Source: a virus
Reading direction: 5' to 3' (one strand)
Length of the DNA stretch: 28,403 nt
IMG/VR virus record: IMGVR_UViG_3300042483_000152
Location: 1-28,403 of that record
The notes beneath the pieces are model-generated. The model made no database searches. It was not told where the DNA came from and saw only the letters and a program-made list of their open reading frames with translations. This document shows positions 1-9,496 of this stretch, one piece after another. Position numbers and translations under genes: made by a program. Position 1 is the stretch's first letter, and each line of letters begins with the position of its first letter.

Positions 1-1771
1 CATTCGCAGTCAAATAGGTGTTATTATCTACCGAACCATCCGCTTTTAAAAATTGAGTATCTACGCCTCCAGCTTTAATTAATGCAGTTGCAGTAATATC
101 AAACAATCCCAAATTAACATCAGTTGTAGCACCTGTATATGGAACGTAACCAGTTAATGAAGCAGATGTTAAATAAGTATTGCTGTCTACGCTACCATCC
201 GCCTTTAAAAACTGAGTAGCTAAACCGCCTGATTTTATAAATGAGTTTCCAGTAATATTTCCATCCTGTGAAATTGAAGCCTTTAATACACTCGAAGCGC
301 CATAAAAATTAGCAATTGTATTTGATAAACTTGTAACACTTAAACCTACACCTGTGCCAGATGTTAATTGAGCAGCAATATCACTAGTACTTTCAGCAAC
401 TATTGCCCTGCCACTATTAGATGTAGCCTTTACCGCAATAGAAGTAGACGAACTTGCATCAACTGCAATATTGGTATCAGTAACTGATACAATAGCAGGA
501 ACTCCAATTGTATTAAAATATGTAGTTGCTTGAAATGTTTTACTACCTGTAATCGTTTGGACAGTACCTAATGTAACGTAACCGCTTAATACAGCACCAT
601 AATTAGGAATATTTAGTATTCCTGTTCCGCTATCGTATGTTGAATCACCCGAACTACCAATAGTAGTTAAGCTTATTGCTGTTCTAGCTCTTGCATTTGT
701 AAAGTATAATTGTGAAGGTCTGCTAGGTAATGTACCTGCCCCTTCTAATACATCGCCAGTAACCAAGCTAACTGTACCATTATACCCATTTACGGAAGTT
801 ACTGAATCAGTATTGTCTACCTTCTCCCACGCTGTGCCTGCAAATATTGCCCAATCCCCTACTTTCCAGTCAGTAATGCCATCTAAGTTTGTTGAGCCAT
901 CAACACTAACTATGTAATAGTACCCATTTGTTCCAACTCCACTTGCCAGTGCAGGTGTATTAGTTAAAGCATCCCATGTTCCTTGAAAGATTGAACCCCC
1001 AATAAGGCCATTGATTTGATTTTGAACCTTACCAAATGCAGCTAATATTGAATCCGTAGAAGCAACCGCCCCGCCTGTTACATTCAAACCTGTTAATACC
1101 TTACCTATTACAGCAGTATTACTTAGTGTTACAGATGCAGCACCCGGCCCTGAAGCAGTAGCTTCTCCAGTTAAAGAAGTTATGTAATTACCAGCGTCTT
1201 GTTTGGCATTGAACGTACTCCAATCAGAAGGACTTAATGCCCCACGATTAGTTGCAGATGCAGTAGGTACGTTTAATGTTATAACAGGAGTAGTAGTGCC
1301 ATTGACTACCGTAGAACTAAGGTCTGTTCCTGTTGTTCCTAATGTTAAAGCAGCAACTGAAGTTACCGTACCTAAATATTGGTCGGTATATTGAGGAATA
1401 TTTAAAATTGAACCAATAAATGTTGAAGCACCACTTGAACCTATTGTGGTAAGTGTTATTGCGTTCTGCTTAGTATTAAATGTAGTCCAGTCCGTAGAGC
1501 TTAAATATCCGCTTACGCCAGAACTAGATTGCGACATAGAAAAAGCTCCAGTCGTATTATTATATAGTAATGGCGAAACAGCAGAAAATGATGCAAGAGT
1601 AATAATCCCAGACAATGGCGTTGTTGAGCCATCCCCAAGCAATATATCATTTGATGTACCTGCAATCTTAATTATTTTATTAGCAGTAAAATTGCCTTTA
1701 TGGAGAAATGTACTCGTTGTACCAAGACCACTTTCAATTTCAAAATAGTTTAATTTATATGGTACTGCCAT
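1..1771 (-). CDS. Tail fibre / receptor-binding protein, C-terminus cut by window edge
   Basis: The frame is open from the ATG at 1769-1771 (MAVPYKLNYFEIESGLG) to the window edge with no stop, giving at least 590 residues. It is rich in Thr, Ser, Gly and Asn and built from degenerate repeats of the kind found in fibres of Bacteroidota phages: SSTDWTTFNTKQNA and SPSDWSTFNAKQDA; LTTIGSSG...LNIP twice; GYVPYTGATTDVNLG; and FLKADGSVDxNTYLT twice near the edge. Such proteins form trimeric beta-structured fibres that contact the host surface; that role is inferred from repeat style and from its place at the end of the late block. The receptor-binding tip or chaperone domain would lie beyond base 1. 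It follows the 182-residue gene by 18 bases, so it is probably co-transcribed with it. Confidence 0.85.
   Translation of the reverse strand, partial: MAVPYKLNYFEIESGLGTTSTFLHKGNFTANKIIKIAGTSNDILLGDGSTTPLSGIITLASFSAVSPLLYNNTTGAFSMSQSSSGVSGYLSSTDWTTFNTKQNAITLTTIGSSGASTFIGSILNIPQYTDQYLGTVTSVAALTLGTTGTDLSSTVVNGTTTPVITLNVPTASATNRGALSPSDWSTFNAKQDAGNYITSLTGEATASGPGAASVTLSNTAVIGKVLTGLNVTGGAVASTDSILAAFGKVQNQINGLIGGSIFQGTWDALTNTPALASGVGTNGYYYIVSVDGSTNLDGITDWKVGDWAIFAGTAWEKVDNTDSVTSVNGYNGTVSLVTGDVLEGAGTLPSRPSQLYFTNARARTAISLTTIGSSGDSTYDSGTGILNIPNYGAVLSGYVTLGTVQTITGSKTFQATTYFNTIGVPAIVSVTDTNIAVDASSSTSIAVKATSNSGRAIVAESTSDIAAQLTSGTGVGLSVTSLSNTIANFYGASSVLKASISQDGNITGNSFIKSGGLATQFLKADGSVDSNTYLTSASLTGYVPYTGATTDVNLGLFDITATALIKAGGVDTQFLKADGSVDNNTYLTAN
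10..258 (-). repeat. Two-copy 53-residue repeat in the tail fibre
   Basis: Bases 10-99 and 169-258 are similar at the DNA level, offset by 159 bases (53 codons). Both encode ITxxxxIKxGGxxTQFLKAD followed by GSVDxNTYLT. The repeat may continue past the window edge. It is likely a structural unit of the fibre shaft, able to expand or contract by recombination. Confidence 0.75.
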
Positions 1772-1789
1772 TTAAGCCTAGATTAAATT

Positions 1790-2338
1790 TTAAATAAATA
1801 TTATTTCAATAATTTCTGTTGTACCAAATCCCTCGAATCCTACCACTAGATAAGTAACAGGGAAGTATTGAACTGTAACAGGGATGCTATCCATAAACAC
1901 TCCATACAAAGGAGATGATGGAGGGAAATCCGTTGACAAATCAATGTAGTAACCGATTGATGGATTGTACTCGATATCAGCACCAGACTTGATGATTACA
2001 GTTTTCGTATTTCCGCCAACTACAATCGCTATTACACTTTCGCCAATACTTTGGTATTCAGAATTAATAGTGTTGTAAGTAGAGTTAAAGCTGTCTACCT
2101 GCTGACACTTACTTACAAGAACATTTATTAAGGCATCGTAGTTAGGCAAAGAATCTCTATAATCGTAGTTCTGATACAGCGTTGTGTACAGAATTAATAT
2201 ATCTCTTTGTCTAAATTTAAGCTCATTATAAATATCAGAATATAGGTATAAAAAGTTGTCCTGTATTCTATCAGATATAATTAATATCGCTCTTTGCGCT
2301 CTTAGAAGCTGTTCTTGTATGTATTCTGGTGTAAGCAT
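1790..2338 (-). CDS. Hypothetical virion-associated protein (182 aa)
   Basis: I do not recognise this family. The first half is predicted helical (MLTPEYIQEQLLRAQRAILI, then regular Leu/Ile/Tyr spacing), and the second half is beta-like with many Val, Ile and Thr. There is no signal peptide or membrane segment. The start ATG overlaps the stop of the upstream 173-residue gene (TAATG), indicating translational coupling, and the tail fibre follows after 18 bases. Its place between small structural-type proteins and the fibre suggests a fibre-attachment or distal tail part, but this rests on context alone. Confidence 0.7.
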   Translation of the reverse strand: MLTPEYIQEQLLRAQRAILIISDRIQDNFLYLYSDIYNELKFRQRDILILYTTLYQNYDYRDSLPNYDALINVLVSKCQQVDSFNSTYNTINSEYQSIGESVIAIVVGGNTKTVIIKSGADIEYNPSIGYYIDLSTDFPPSSPLYGVFMDSIPVTVQYFPVTYLVVGFEGFGTTEIIEIIFI

Positions 2339-2859
2339 TACAATACTTGATTATTTATAACATTTTGACCTCTATCTAATGCTTTTTGCGCCGCTACCAG
2401 AGAACCATACAAAACGGAAACCTGTGAATTTATCTGCTCAATTACAATATCAATTGAGCTTAACTGCGCCTGAACATCCGCAATCCCTACTAAATCGGTA
2501 GACAAAAATCTTGAAGCTTGAATATTATACAGGCCTTGCTCTAAATATCTATTTAAAGCTACTTGTCTTGTTATTGTATATACTGATGCAGGGTCTATTG
2601 CAGTAGGTACTAAAGTCATAGATATAGTTAAAGCCATATCATGAGTTAATCCTGTTAATGAAATTACTCCTGTTGGGTAATTAACAAAACTAAATGGTAT
2701 TGGATTAGCATATCCTGCCAATGGGTTATTTTGTGAATCTAAAACAGTTAGTGTCCTACTAATGTATGTTTCACTACCCTCATTTTCAGTAGTATCTGTA
2801 ACTGTAAATGAAGCAGGACTTGCCGCTTGGCTAACCGTAATGCTCGCTGTAATCGCCAT
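2338..2859 (-). CDS. Hypothetical structural protein, Ig-like N-terminus plus helical tail (173 aa)
   Basis: Residues 1-110 look like a beta-sandwich (alternating Thr/Ser/Val strands, ITASITVSQAASPASFTVTD at the start), while residues 115-173 look helical (AQLSSIDIVIEQINSQ and so on). That bipartite plan resembles small decoration or fibre-base proteins, but no family is recognised. It lies 12 bases after the 113-residue gene and overlaps the next gene by TAATG, so the three small genes and the fibre form one unit. Confidence 0.7.
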   Translation of the reverse strand: MAITASITVSQAASPASFTVTDTTENEGSETYISRTLTVLDSQNNPLAGYANPIPFSFVNYPTGVISLTGLTHDMALTISMTLVPTAIDPASVYTITRQVALNRYLEQGLYNIQASRFLSTDLVGIADVQAQLSSIDIVIEQINSQVSVLYGSLVAAQKALDRGQNVINNQVL

Positions 2860-2871
2860 GATTTATCCTCC

Positions 2872-3213
2872 TTATGCTGGTATTGTGTTTACTGCTACTT
2901 GTGCTTCTGCATTGTAGATTGCCTTTCCATCAGGAATTTCTGCAAAACCAACTAATGTATCACCATCAGCTGCACTTGCAGGAAGTTTATCCAACGTCAA
3001 GGTAAATACAGGCTTGCCACCAACAGAAGTGATAGCAACTGTTGCTACTGCGGTAGAATCGCCACCAATCATCCATGCAGAACGAGTAGTATTGTAGATT
3101 TCAATGTTTGAAGGCGTAACATCTGCGTTCGTTAAGTTTGAAACTGCAACCTTTTTTGTTGATGCAGTAAAGGCAGTAGATATACTATTGCCTACTCCGA
3201 ATTGTACTTTCAT
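2872..3213 (-). CDS. Small hypothetical virion protein (113 aa)
   Basis: This short Thr/Ala/Val-rich protein (MKVQFGVGNSISTAFTASTK) contains a likely beta-sandwich core and has no cysteines, membrane segments or recognisable catalytic motif. It is the first gene after a strong promoter-like box at 3234-3241, with a leader of about 20 bases to the ATG. Its own promoter and position suggest it may be made in quantity, as expected of a decoration or minor structural protein. That role is inference. Confidence 0.7.
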   Translation of the reverse strand: MKVQFGVGNSISTAFTASTKKVAVSNLTNADVTPSNIEIYNTTRSAWMIGGDSTAVATVAITSVGGKPVFTLTLDKLPASAADGDTLVGFAEIPDGKAIYNAEAQVAVNTIPA

Positions 3214-3233
3214 ATTTGTATGATTTTGTTAAA

Positions 3234-3241
3234 CAAATATA
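3234..3241 (-). promoter_or_regulatory. Promoter-like -7 box TATATTTG
   Basis: Read on the minus strand, TTATATTTGTTTAAC lies 20 bases before the ATG at 3213. TATATTTG matches the Bacteroidota -7 consensus TAnnTTTG. No convincing -33 TTG is visible upstream. The same extended sequence recurs before 15101 and 23674. It sits in the 49-base gap after the 2075-residue gene and would drive the distal tail/fibre genes. Confidence 0.6.
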
Positions 3242-3262
3242 AGAGTTGAATTTGAAGTATTT

Positions 3263-6200
3263 TTAGTCTTTGACTGCGCCTAACTCTTCTGGATTATCTT
3301 TATAATCCTTTTTCATTTTATCGGTAGCATATCTCTTAGCTTCACTCATTAAAAGCTTTTTAATCGCTGATTCGCTATCTTTTATAGTTCCTGCTTCAAT
3401 TAATCTTTCTACTTTTTTCTCAAAAGAACGACTTTCTTCATTTTCGTCTATATACTCTTGGATATAATCTTTTCTTTCGGCTACCTTGCTTGGAGTTAGC
3501 TTATATGTAACATTGTTTATTTCCAACGTAAGCGTTTCTGGGATTACATTTGTAATTTGCTCTTTAGCAAAAGAAGTAGCATTTGATTTTAGCTTAGTAA
3601 CTTCTTTATCTAAATTCTCCTCACTTAGTTTATTTAAATTATTTTTATCTTCTTTTATTCTAGCAATAATATATTCAGACCATATTTTTTCATACTTATC
3701 AGATTGTTCTTTAGTCATCTTTACTTGACTATCAGTTTCTAAATTATATATCTCTTGATTAACATCTCCTTGGATATTTAATTTTTTATTTTTTAAGAAC
3801 AACTGCACATCTTTATCTTTTACATAGTTATTCACTCTTGCTCTACGTATATCCTTGCTGTATTCTTGATAACCTAAACCAGATACCCCGATAGGCAAAA
3901 TAAATAAAGCATCTATCGGAGAACCCTCTTTAAATGCTGCAAAAATATCATCTGCGTACATGGGATATATCTTTATTATCTCATAAGGGTCAAATGCTTC
4001 GCCTATCGAATTTTTACCACTAAATGCACTATAAAGATATGAAGTGTTTGGAGCAAGCTTATTTCTCCAGAATGAGCCAACAGATTTTTTAGCAAATTCA
4101 GCATAACTATTAGCATCTTTTTCGCTAACCGTTGGGTCAAATCTATTATACGCTGCATGAACCAATCTAAGGAATGTTCTTATGTAAACACCTTGGCCTG
4201 CGGTTAAATCTATTACTCTTTTACCTATTCTTACTTTCATAAAATCAGGTTCATCATAGTCAAGACTAACGGTAGCCCCAAGTAATGCAGCCACAGCGGT
4301 TGTAACAATTATTTGAGATGCTACGTACCCAGCCATATCTTTGAGTGCTTCAACCCTTACGGTTTTATCAACACTTGGATTTAAATAGTAAAATGGGTTT
4401 AATTTTCTAAAGGTAGATGAATAAAGCCTTGCGCCATAAAAAACAGTTCCCAAGGTTTCTTTAATCATGCTGCCCTCTTTACTTGGCTGCTTGTCAGACA
4501 AAATCGGTAATTTACCCCTACCTGTATCTGTCATTACCCTTGCGGCCGCCTGCTCATACGCTTCTTTTGAGTTTTCTCTTGTTTTGCCTTGAGATAATAA
4601 AAATCTTACTTGACGCTGATACAATAAAAATCTTGCATAATTTGTCCAAGCCGCAGCTGCTCTTGCGGAAATCTTTATACCTGCTCCTAAAATTGGTATT
4701 CGCTGAACAAAACCTTTAACTGGGTGGCTTTCATCTCTTAGCTCTATATTATTGCTACCTAAATCAGTATAAACAATACCATCGTCTTTGCTTCTTAAAA
4801 AATCAGGGTTTTTTTCAATATCATACATTAATCTATTATATCTCTTTTCAGAGAACATAGTATTTAGCATTTTATTGTAAGCATCAACACCTATGTTTAT
4901 TGTTCTTGGATTAAGCATAATTGAAACACCTTGTCTAAGAGGTATAGAAATATCAATAGACGTTTGGACAACCCTTTTTATTTCGGCTAATTCCCTTAAT
5001 ACAAGCAATCTTTTCCTCCAAGGGCTTAATGCTTCATATTCTTTTTTATCTCTACGTATTCTAGTTTCCTCTTTAAACTTTATGTATTCATCTTTTAACT
5101 TTAATGTTTCATCATCAAGAATTATTGGTATTGGTGCTTCTATAACATCAAATTCACCATTCTCAATTTCTTTCTTTAAATCATTTATTTTGTTCTTATA
5201 GAATGTTTGTCTTGCTTGTAACTTTGATGGGTATGTTAAATCTGGATTACGCTTTTTTATTTCCAAAATAGCTTTTTCTAAAGCTTCAACTTTTTCGCTT
5301 TTTACCCTTTTTTGAACAAGATTCTTGGTTTCTAAAATACCCTTTTCTAATTGCTCAACTTTAATTTCTAATTTCGCCTGCATTTCTAAATCGCGAATTT
5401 CTGCAAGTTTTGCATTTTTTGTTTTTCGCGTATTAGGGTATTGCCCTGCAAGCATCATCTTTACATCAAGCTCGGTTAGTTCAGGTATATCGTTTATAAA
5501 TTCATCTCTAATCCCTTTTACAATTTCTTTAAGTTCGTATATGCCTTCATCTGCGTAACTTTGAAGCATTTTTTTAGCAAATGGGGCTAATGCGATTAGC
5601 TCTCTTTGATAAGGAACTATGACTGCACTATACGAGTTTCTTATTTTTCTTAATTCTTCCCTAGCATCAGAAACATATTGTTGTCTTTTTTGTTTAAAAT
5701 CTCCTTTTACTTCTTTTCTTTTGATTATTTTAGATTGTAATTTTTTGTTTAGAGCCTCTTCAATAGTATTTTTTTCTAGCTCCTCATATTTTTCTAATGA
5801 TTTTTTAGCCTTGTTGTATTTTTCAGTAAGGTCTTTAATTTCATCTTCTGAAAGGTCTGCATATCTGTTTTCTTCATCAAGATAGGAAGCTAAATTATCT
5901 TCAACCGCAATCAACCCATCAAATGCTTGCACAGTTCTTCCTGCACTAGTCTTCAAGATATCTAAGGCACTCATTAAGTCCTTTCGTTCTTGAAGCAATT
6001 CTGGAGTTGGGTTATTGTTTATACGAGCAGTAAGAGAGATAAAATACCTTCTTAGCAACTCTATTTCAACATCTGATGCTTTAGGGTCTTTATTTATTCT
6101 TTTTATAAGTTTTGGCACACTATACCCCTCTTCTAGTAACCTTGTGGCTTCTTCTTCTAACGCCGCCCTGCTTTTTACTTCATACTGATATTGCTCTTCA

Positions 6201-9200
6201 CCAAGCTCTTCACGCTGTCTTTGGGCTTCTTTTTTAGTAATCCCCATTACACCAAACTCTTCCTTATTTTTTTCAGCCTGTATCTTTTCAGCTTCAGGTA
6301 TGAAGTCAGCTAAAGTTTTCTTCCCTTTATCATTTGCTTCATTCCAAGCATCTCTTACCTCTTGTGTTACAGATTCGCCAATACTTTTTGCAAACTCGTC
6401 TATATTTGGCTTTATATTAGCTAAACCTGATTGAACAATCTGTTTAATGTAAGCCTTGGCTACACCAACCAATGCCTTGTGGTATTCAAATAAAGCTTTT
6501 GCGTTTTGTTCAGGGTCAGAATAAATACCTAAGTTTTTATTCAACTTGCTTAATGCTGCACTTGCTTCTTTTAACTTTTCTTTTGCTTGGGTTAGCTCAT
6601 TCTTGAATAATGGAATACCTTCCTTAACTGCTTGTTTAAGTTCAGGAGTTATGTCTATTGAGTATTGGGTTCTAGCTCCTGCCTCGCCCTCTGTTTCGCC
6701 TGTATAAATTACTTTAATATTCTTTAAATCATATCCTAACTCCTTCGCTACCTGATTAGGGGTTTTATAGTTTTCTGGCATTTTTTTGGATTCGTTACCA
6801 TCTTTATCTATAAGTGTAAACTCACCATCAAAACTTCCTAAAAATTTATTGGTTTTATTATCCCACATCCTAAAACCGCTACGCTGAGTAGCAAGGTCAA
6901 TAACCTTCGGCTCTTGCTTAAACAAAGTCTTAGCTACGTTACCTACAATACCTAAGCTACCTTCTGATGGAGAACCGTAGAACCCTTTCATGCCTTTACC
7001 ACCAACTTTTAAATCCGCCCCTTGAAGTGTTATATTTTCTCCTTTGGGTGTAGAAAGTATTTTATCGGCATAATCTTTACCAATTACGTTATCTAATCTT
7101 TGACCCTTGTAGTTCCCTTCTCTTATAATTCCGTTTTCTACTTCCAAATTCTCGGTTGTACCATTTGATAGTTTAATATCTACAAAAAACAATCCATCAA
7201 CATCTTCTACCGCTTCTACATCAATTTTATCTACTTGCTTTGATAAATCATACCTATTATTCTGCTGCTCTCCAGTTGTCCACGCAAGTTTATCAGCACC
7301 TTGTGCTACTGCTTCTTTTAATGCAGTCTTTAAGCCTAACTTAGTCCATGCGTTTGTGTCTGTTACGAAAGGGGCAGATGGTGTTTTTTGCCCTCTACCT
7401 TCTCCTTTTGCCTCTATAAGTGCAAGTTCAAGCGGTTTTATTTCTTGTTGGTAAATATCTCCTCTTTTTAAAAAATCAGCTTCTTTTGATTGTTTTTCTT
7501 TTGCTTCTTTTATTTTATTTTCAATTTCTTTAATTTTTTCAGATTGACTAACTTCAAAACCTTCTTTCTTCCCTTGCTGCCCCCAATCTGATTGCACCTC
7601 CTCTAAGAATAAAACCTTATTGCCATCTACATCAGTACGAGTATTCATTCTTAGGTGAACAAGGATATTTAATTCGTCAAAGTGGGATGATTGGAAAGAA
7701 GGTTTATTAGCAATTTCTTTATCTCTTAAATCTTCATATTCTTTTTGAAGTTTAGTCCTCTCCAAATAAGATAAATCGTAAAACTGTTCTTCATTATACC
7801 CTTTAGATTTAATAAAATCCCATCTATTAGGCGTTTTTGTCTTTTTAGGCAAAGTAACCAACACCTCTTTGTAGTTCTCTTTCTCTCCTTCTAATTGGTA
7901 TTGCGAGAATTTAGTTCCACGTTCTTCAAATTTATCACTTCTTAATTCATTCATTAATTGAATTAATGCAGGGGCTTTTACCTCTATAAATTCACCTGTT
8001 TCTACAATTTTATATCCATACTTATCTTTTGAGCCATAATATCTCATAGGAGTTGTTCCGTTAGGCTTACTCTTATTTAATATTTCATCTATTTCATCAT
8101 TGCTTCTTCTATGCTGCTGCTTCACAACTTCAACAACCTCAATGCGATTGTTCTTCATGTAGTCAAGCAATTCTTTTCTGCTGATAGGTCGGTCTGCGTT
8201 ACTTTCCAAGAAGTCTTTTACTCCTGTGTAATTTAACTCATCGCCCTCCGTAACGCCACTCAATACCTTCATCCAACCCTTACCTGTGGCTTTGTCGGTC
8301 TTAGCTTCCGCAATACCCTTTTCTAATGGAGAATAAAACCCATTAACAAGTTCTACCGTAGCTTTATCTTCTAATGGTTGAACAATTAAGTCTTCGCCAT
8401 TTACCTCAATTCCGCGCAGTCCTAACTCGCTAATAACCCTATCGTTGTACGCTTTCTTATTCCAAGCACCTCTGTTGTTCTTCTGAATGTAGTTTAATCC
8501 TCTCTTGATTGCATCCGCTACTGCTACGCCTGCTTCAATAGCTATTGCTACTGTTTCTATCGCTCCGTTCCAGACTGCAATAGGAAGGCCTAAAGTAGCG
8601 TCAAACGCTTTACCTTTACTATCTATCTTTGCCCCACGAATTGCAGCTGCCATTTCTTTGGCTTTTGCAAATTTTTCTTTAGCAATTTCTAATTCGGTTT
8701 TACCCTTTTTTGATATTTGCTTTTTCTGATACTCGTATTTTTCCAACGGAGTTTCAAGTTCGCCAAATCCTGCTTCTTCAAATTCTTTTTGTCTAGCTAT
8801 ATCCTCTTCTGTAACACCTATCTCTTCTAGTCGCTCTTTGGCAACAAACGCTTTCCGTTCTGATTCACGACCCTTATTGACCGTTTCAAACCCTTTCTTA
8901 GCAACAGATTTAGGAATAGTCATTTTACCTGTTAAATCAGAATATCTTTCAAGCAACGCTTGCTCTACATTAGACCTAGATTTCTTTTTAAAGCCATCTA
9001 AGTCTTTATATTCTAATATAACATCTATAAAATCGCTTGGTTCAACAGACATGCCTAATTGGTCTTGAAGCTCTTCAGCTTGCACATCCAGTCCTGATGC
9101 CTTCTTATTTGTAGAATCAATATATTTTTTACGAAGCTCTGGAGTTAAGTTATTTAAGTCGTTATATTCTGCCCAATCTTTTTCTCTAATCTTACCAATA

Positions 9201-9490
9201 TACTGCATGATTTGATAATCCTTAAAATTAGTATCTTCGGCAGTAGGCAAACTAAAGTACTTTGCAGCAATTACATTCGGGTCTGTTTCTTTTGAAATAG
9301 CATAAATTTCAGCATCCTCTTCGCTATCAAACTCGGTTCTCTCAACCTGTTCAGCCATCTTTTTGAATTTGCTGTTATCAACAATGCCATCTTGAACCAT
9401 TTGGTCAAGAAGTCCATCATGTAACATAGACGCATACTCTTCAAAAGAGTATTTTTTACCTTCAAACGTAATTATACAAGGACTTGCCAT
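3263..9490 (-). CDS. Giant internal virion / polyvalent-type protein (2075 aa)
   Basis: At 2075 residues this is the largest gene in the window. Residues about 600-760 hold a segment known from very large phage and prophage proteins: HFDELNILVHL, LEEVQSDWGQQGKKEGF and KLAWTTGEQQNNRYDLSKQVD. Residues about 1000-1490 are charged and coiled-coil-like. Residues about 1493-1900 match another region common in such proteins: DISIPLRQG, TGRGKLP, LNPFYYLNPS and a hydrophobic stretch VASQIIVTTAVAALLGATVS near 1727. A second hydrophobic stretch is near 300-320. These are features of large polyvalent proteins, packaged in the head and ejected with the DNA. I see no DxDxD-type polymerase signature. It starts at an ATG 6 bases after the ferritin-like gene. 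Biochemical function is unknown; an internal/cargo role is inferred from size, domains and neighbours. Confidence 0.85.
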   Translation of the reverse strand: MASPCIITFEGKKYSFEEYASMLHDGLLDQMVQDGIVDNSKFKKMAEQVERTEFDSEEDAEIYAISKETDPNVIAAKYFSLPTAEDTNFKDYQIMQYIGKIREKDWAEYNDLNNLTPELRKKYIDSTNKKASGLDVQAEELQDQLGMSVEPSDFIDVILEYKDLDGFKKKSRSNVEQALLERYSDLTGKMTIPKSVAKKGFETVNKGRESERKAFVAKERLEEIGVTEEDIARQKEFEEAGFGELETPLEKYEYQKKQISKKGKTELEIAKEKFAKAKEMAAAIRGAKIDSKGKAFDATLGLPIAVWNGAIETVAIAIEAGVAVADAIKRGLNYIQKNNRGAWNKKAYNDRVISELGLRGIEVNGEDLIVQPLEDKATVELVNGFYSPLEKGIAEAKTDKATGKGWMKVLSGVTEGDELNYTGVKDFLESNADRPISRKELLDYMKNNRIEVVEVVKQQHRRSNDEIDEILNKSKPNGTTPMRYYGSKDKYGYKIVETGEFIEVKAPALIQLMNELRSDKFEERGTKFSQYQLEGEKENYKEVLVTLPKKTKTPNRWDFIKSKGYNEEQFYDLSYLERTKLQKEYEDLRDKEIANKPSFQSSHFDELNILVHLRMNTRTDVDGNKVLFLEEVQSDWGQQGKKEGFEVSQSEKIKEIENKIKEAKEKQSKEADFLKRGDIYQQEIKPLELALIEAKGEGRGQKTPSAPFVTDTNAWTKLGLKTALKEAVAQGADKLAWTTGEQQNNRYDLSKQVDKIDVEAVEDVDGLFFVDIKLSNGTTENLEVENGIIREGNYKGQRLDNVIGKDYADKILSTPKGENITLQGADLKVGGKGMKGFYGSPSEGSLGIVGNVAKTLFKQEPKVIDLATQRSGFRMWDNKTNKFLGSFDGEFTLIDKDGNESKKMPENYKTPNQVAKELGYDLKNIKVIYTGETEGEAGARTQYSIDITPELKQAVKEGIPLFKNELTQAKEKLKEASAALSKLNKNLGIYSDPEQNAKALFEYHKALVGVAKAYIKQIVQSGLANIKPNIDEFAKSIGESVTQEVRDAWNEANDKGKKTLADFIPEAEKIQAEKNKEEFGVMGITKKEAQRQREELGEEQYQYEVKSRAALEEEATRLLEEGYSVPKLIKRINKDPKASDVEIELLRRYFISLTARINNNPTPELLQERKDLMSALDILKTSAGRTVQAFDGLIAVEDNLASYLDEENRYADLSEDEIKDLTEKYNKAKKSLEKYEELEKNTIEEALNKKLQSKIIKRKEVKGDFKQKRQQYVSDAREELRKIRNSYSAVIVPYQRELIALAPFAKKMLQSYADEGIYELKEIVKGIRDEFINDIPELTELDVKMMLAGQYPNTRKTKNAKLAEIRDLEMQAKLEIKVEQLEKGILETKNLVQKRVKSEKVEALEKAILEIKKRNPDLTYPSKLQARQTFYKNKINDLKKEIENGEFDVIEAPIPIILDDETLKLKDEYIKFKEETRIRRDKKEYEALSPWRKRLLVLRELAEIKRVVQTSIDISIPLRQGVSIMLNPRTINIGVDAYNKMLNTMFSEKRYNRLMYDIEKNPDFLRSKDDGIVYTDLGSNNIELRDESHPVKGFVQRIPILGAGIKISARAAAAWTNYARFLLYQRQVRFLLSQGKTRENSKEAYEQAAARVMTDTGRGKLPILSDKQPSKEGSMIKETLGTVFYGARLYSSTFRKLNPFYYLNPSVDKTVRVEALKDMAGYVASQIIVTTAVAALLGATVSLDYDEPDFMKVRIGKRVIDLTAGQGVYIRTFLRLVHAAYNRFDPTVSEKDANSYAEFAKKSVGSFWRNKLAPNTSYLYSAFSGKNSIGEAFDPYEIIKIYPMYADDIFAAFKEGSPIDALFILPIGVSGLGYQEYSKDIRRARVNNYVKDKDVQLFLKNKKLNIQGDVNQEIYNLETDSQVKMTKEQSDKYEKIWSEYIIARIKEDKNNLNKLSEENLDKEVTKLKSNATSFAKEQITNVIPETLTLEINNVTYKLTPSKVAERKDYIQEYIDENEESRSFEKKVERLIEAGTIKDSESAIKKLLMSEAKRYATDKMKKDYKDNPEELGAVKD

Positions 9491-9496
9491 AAATTA

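Noticed and set aside
10-258. Repeat at the left edge as a CRISPR-like or non-coding array
   Set aside because: The two copies are 159 bases apart, in frame and coding for a known fibre repeat.
1203-1748. Plus-strand frames opposite the tail fibre
   Set aside because: The minus strand is open throughout with clear fibre repeats; the plus-strand translations are shadows.
3263-9490. Possible virion RNA polymerase in the 2075-residue protein
   Set aside because: crAss-like phages encode giant polymerases, but I found no DxDxD-type catalytic motif, and the recognised regions are of polyvalent type.
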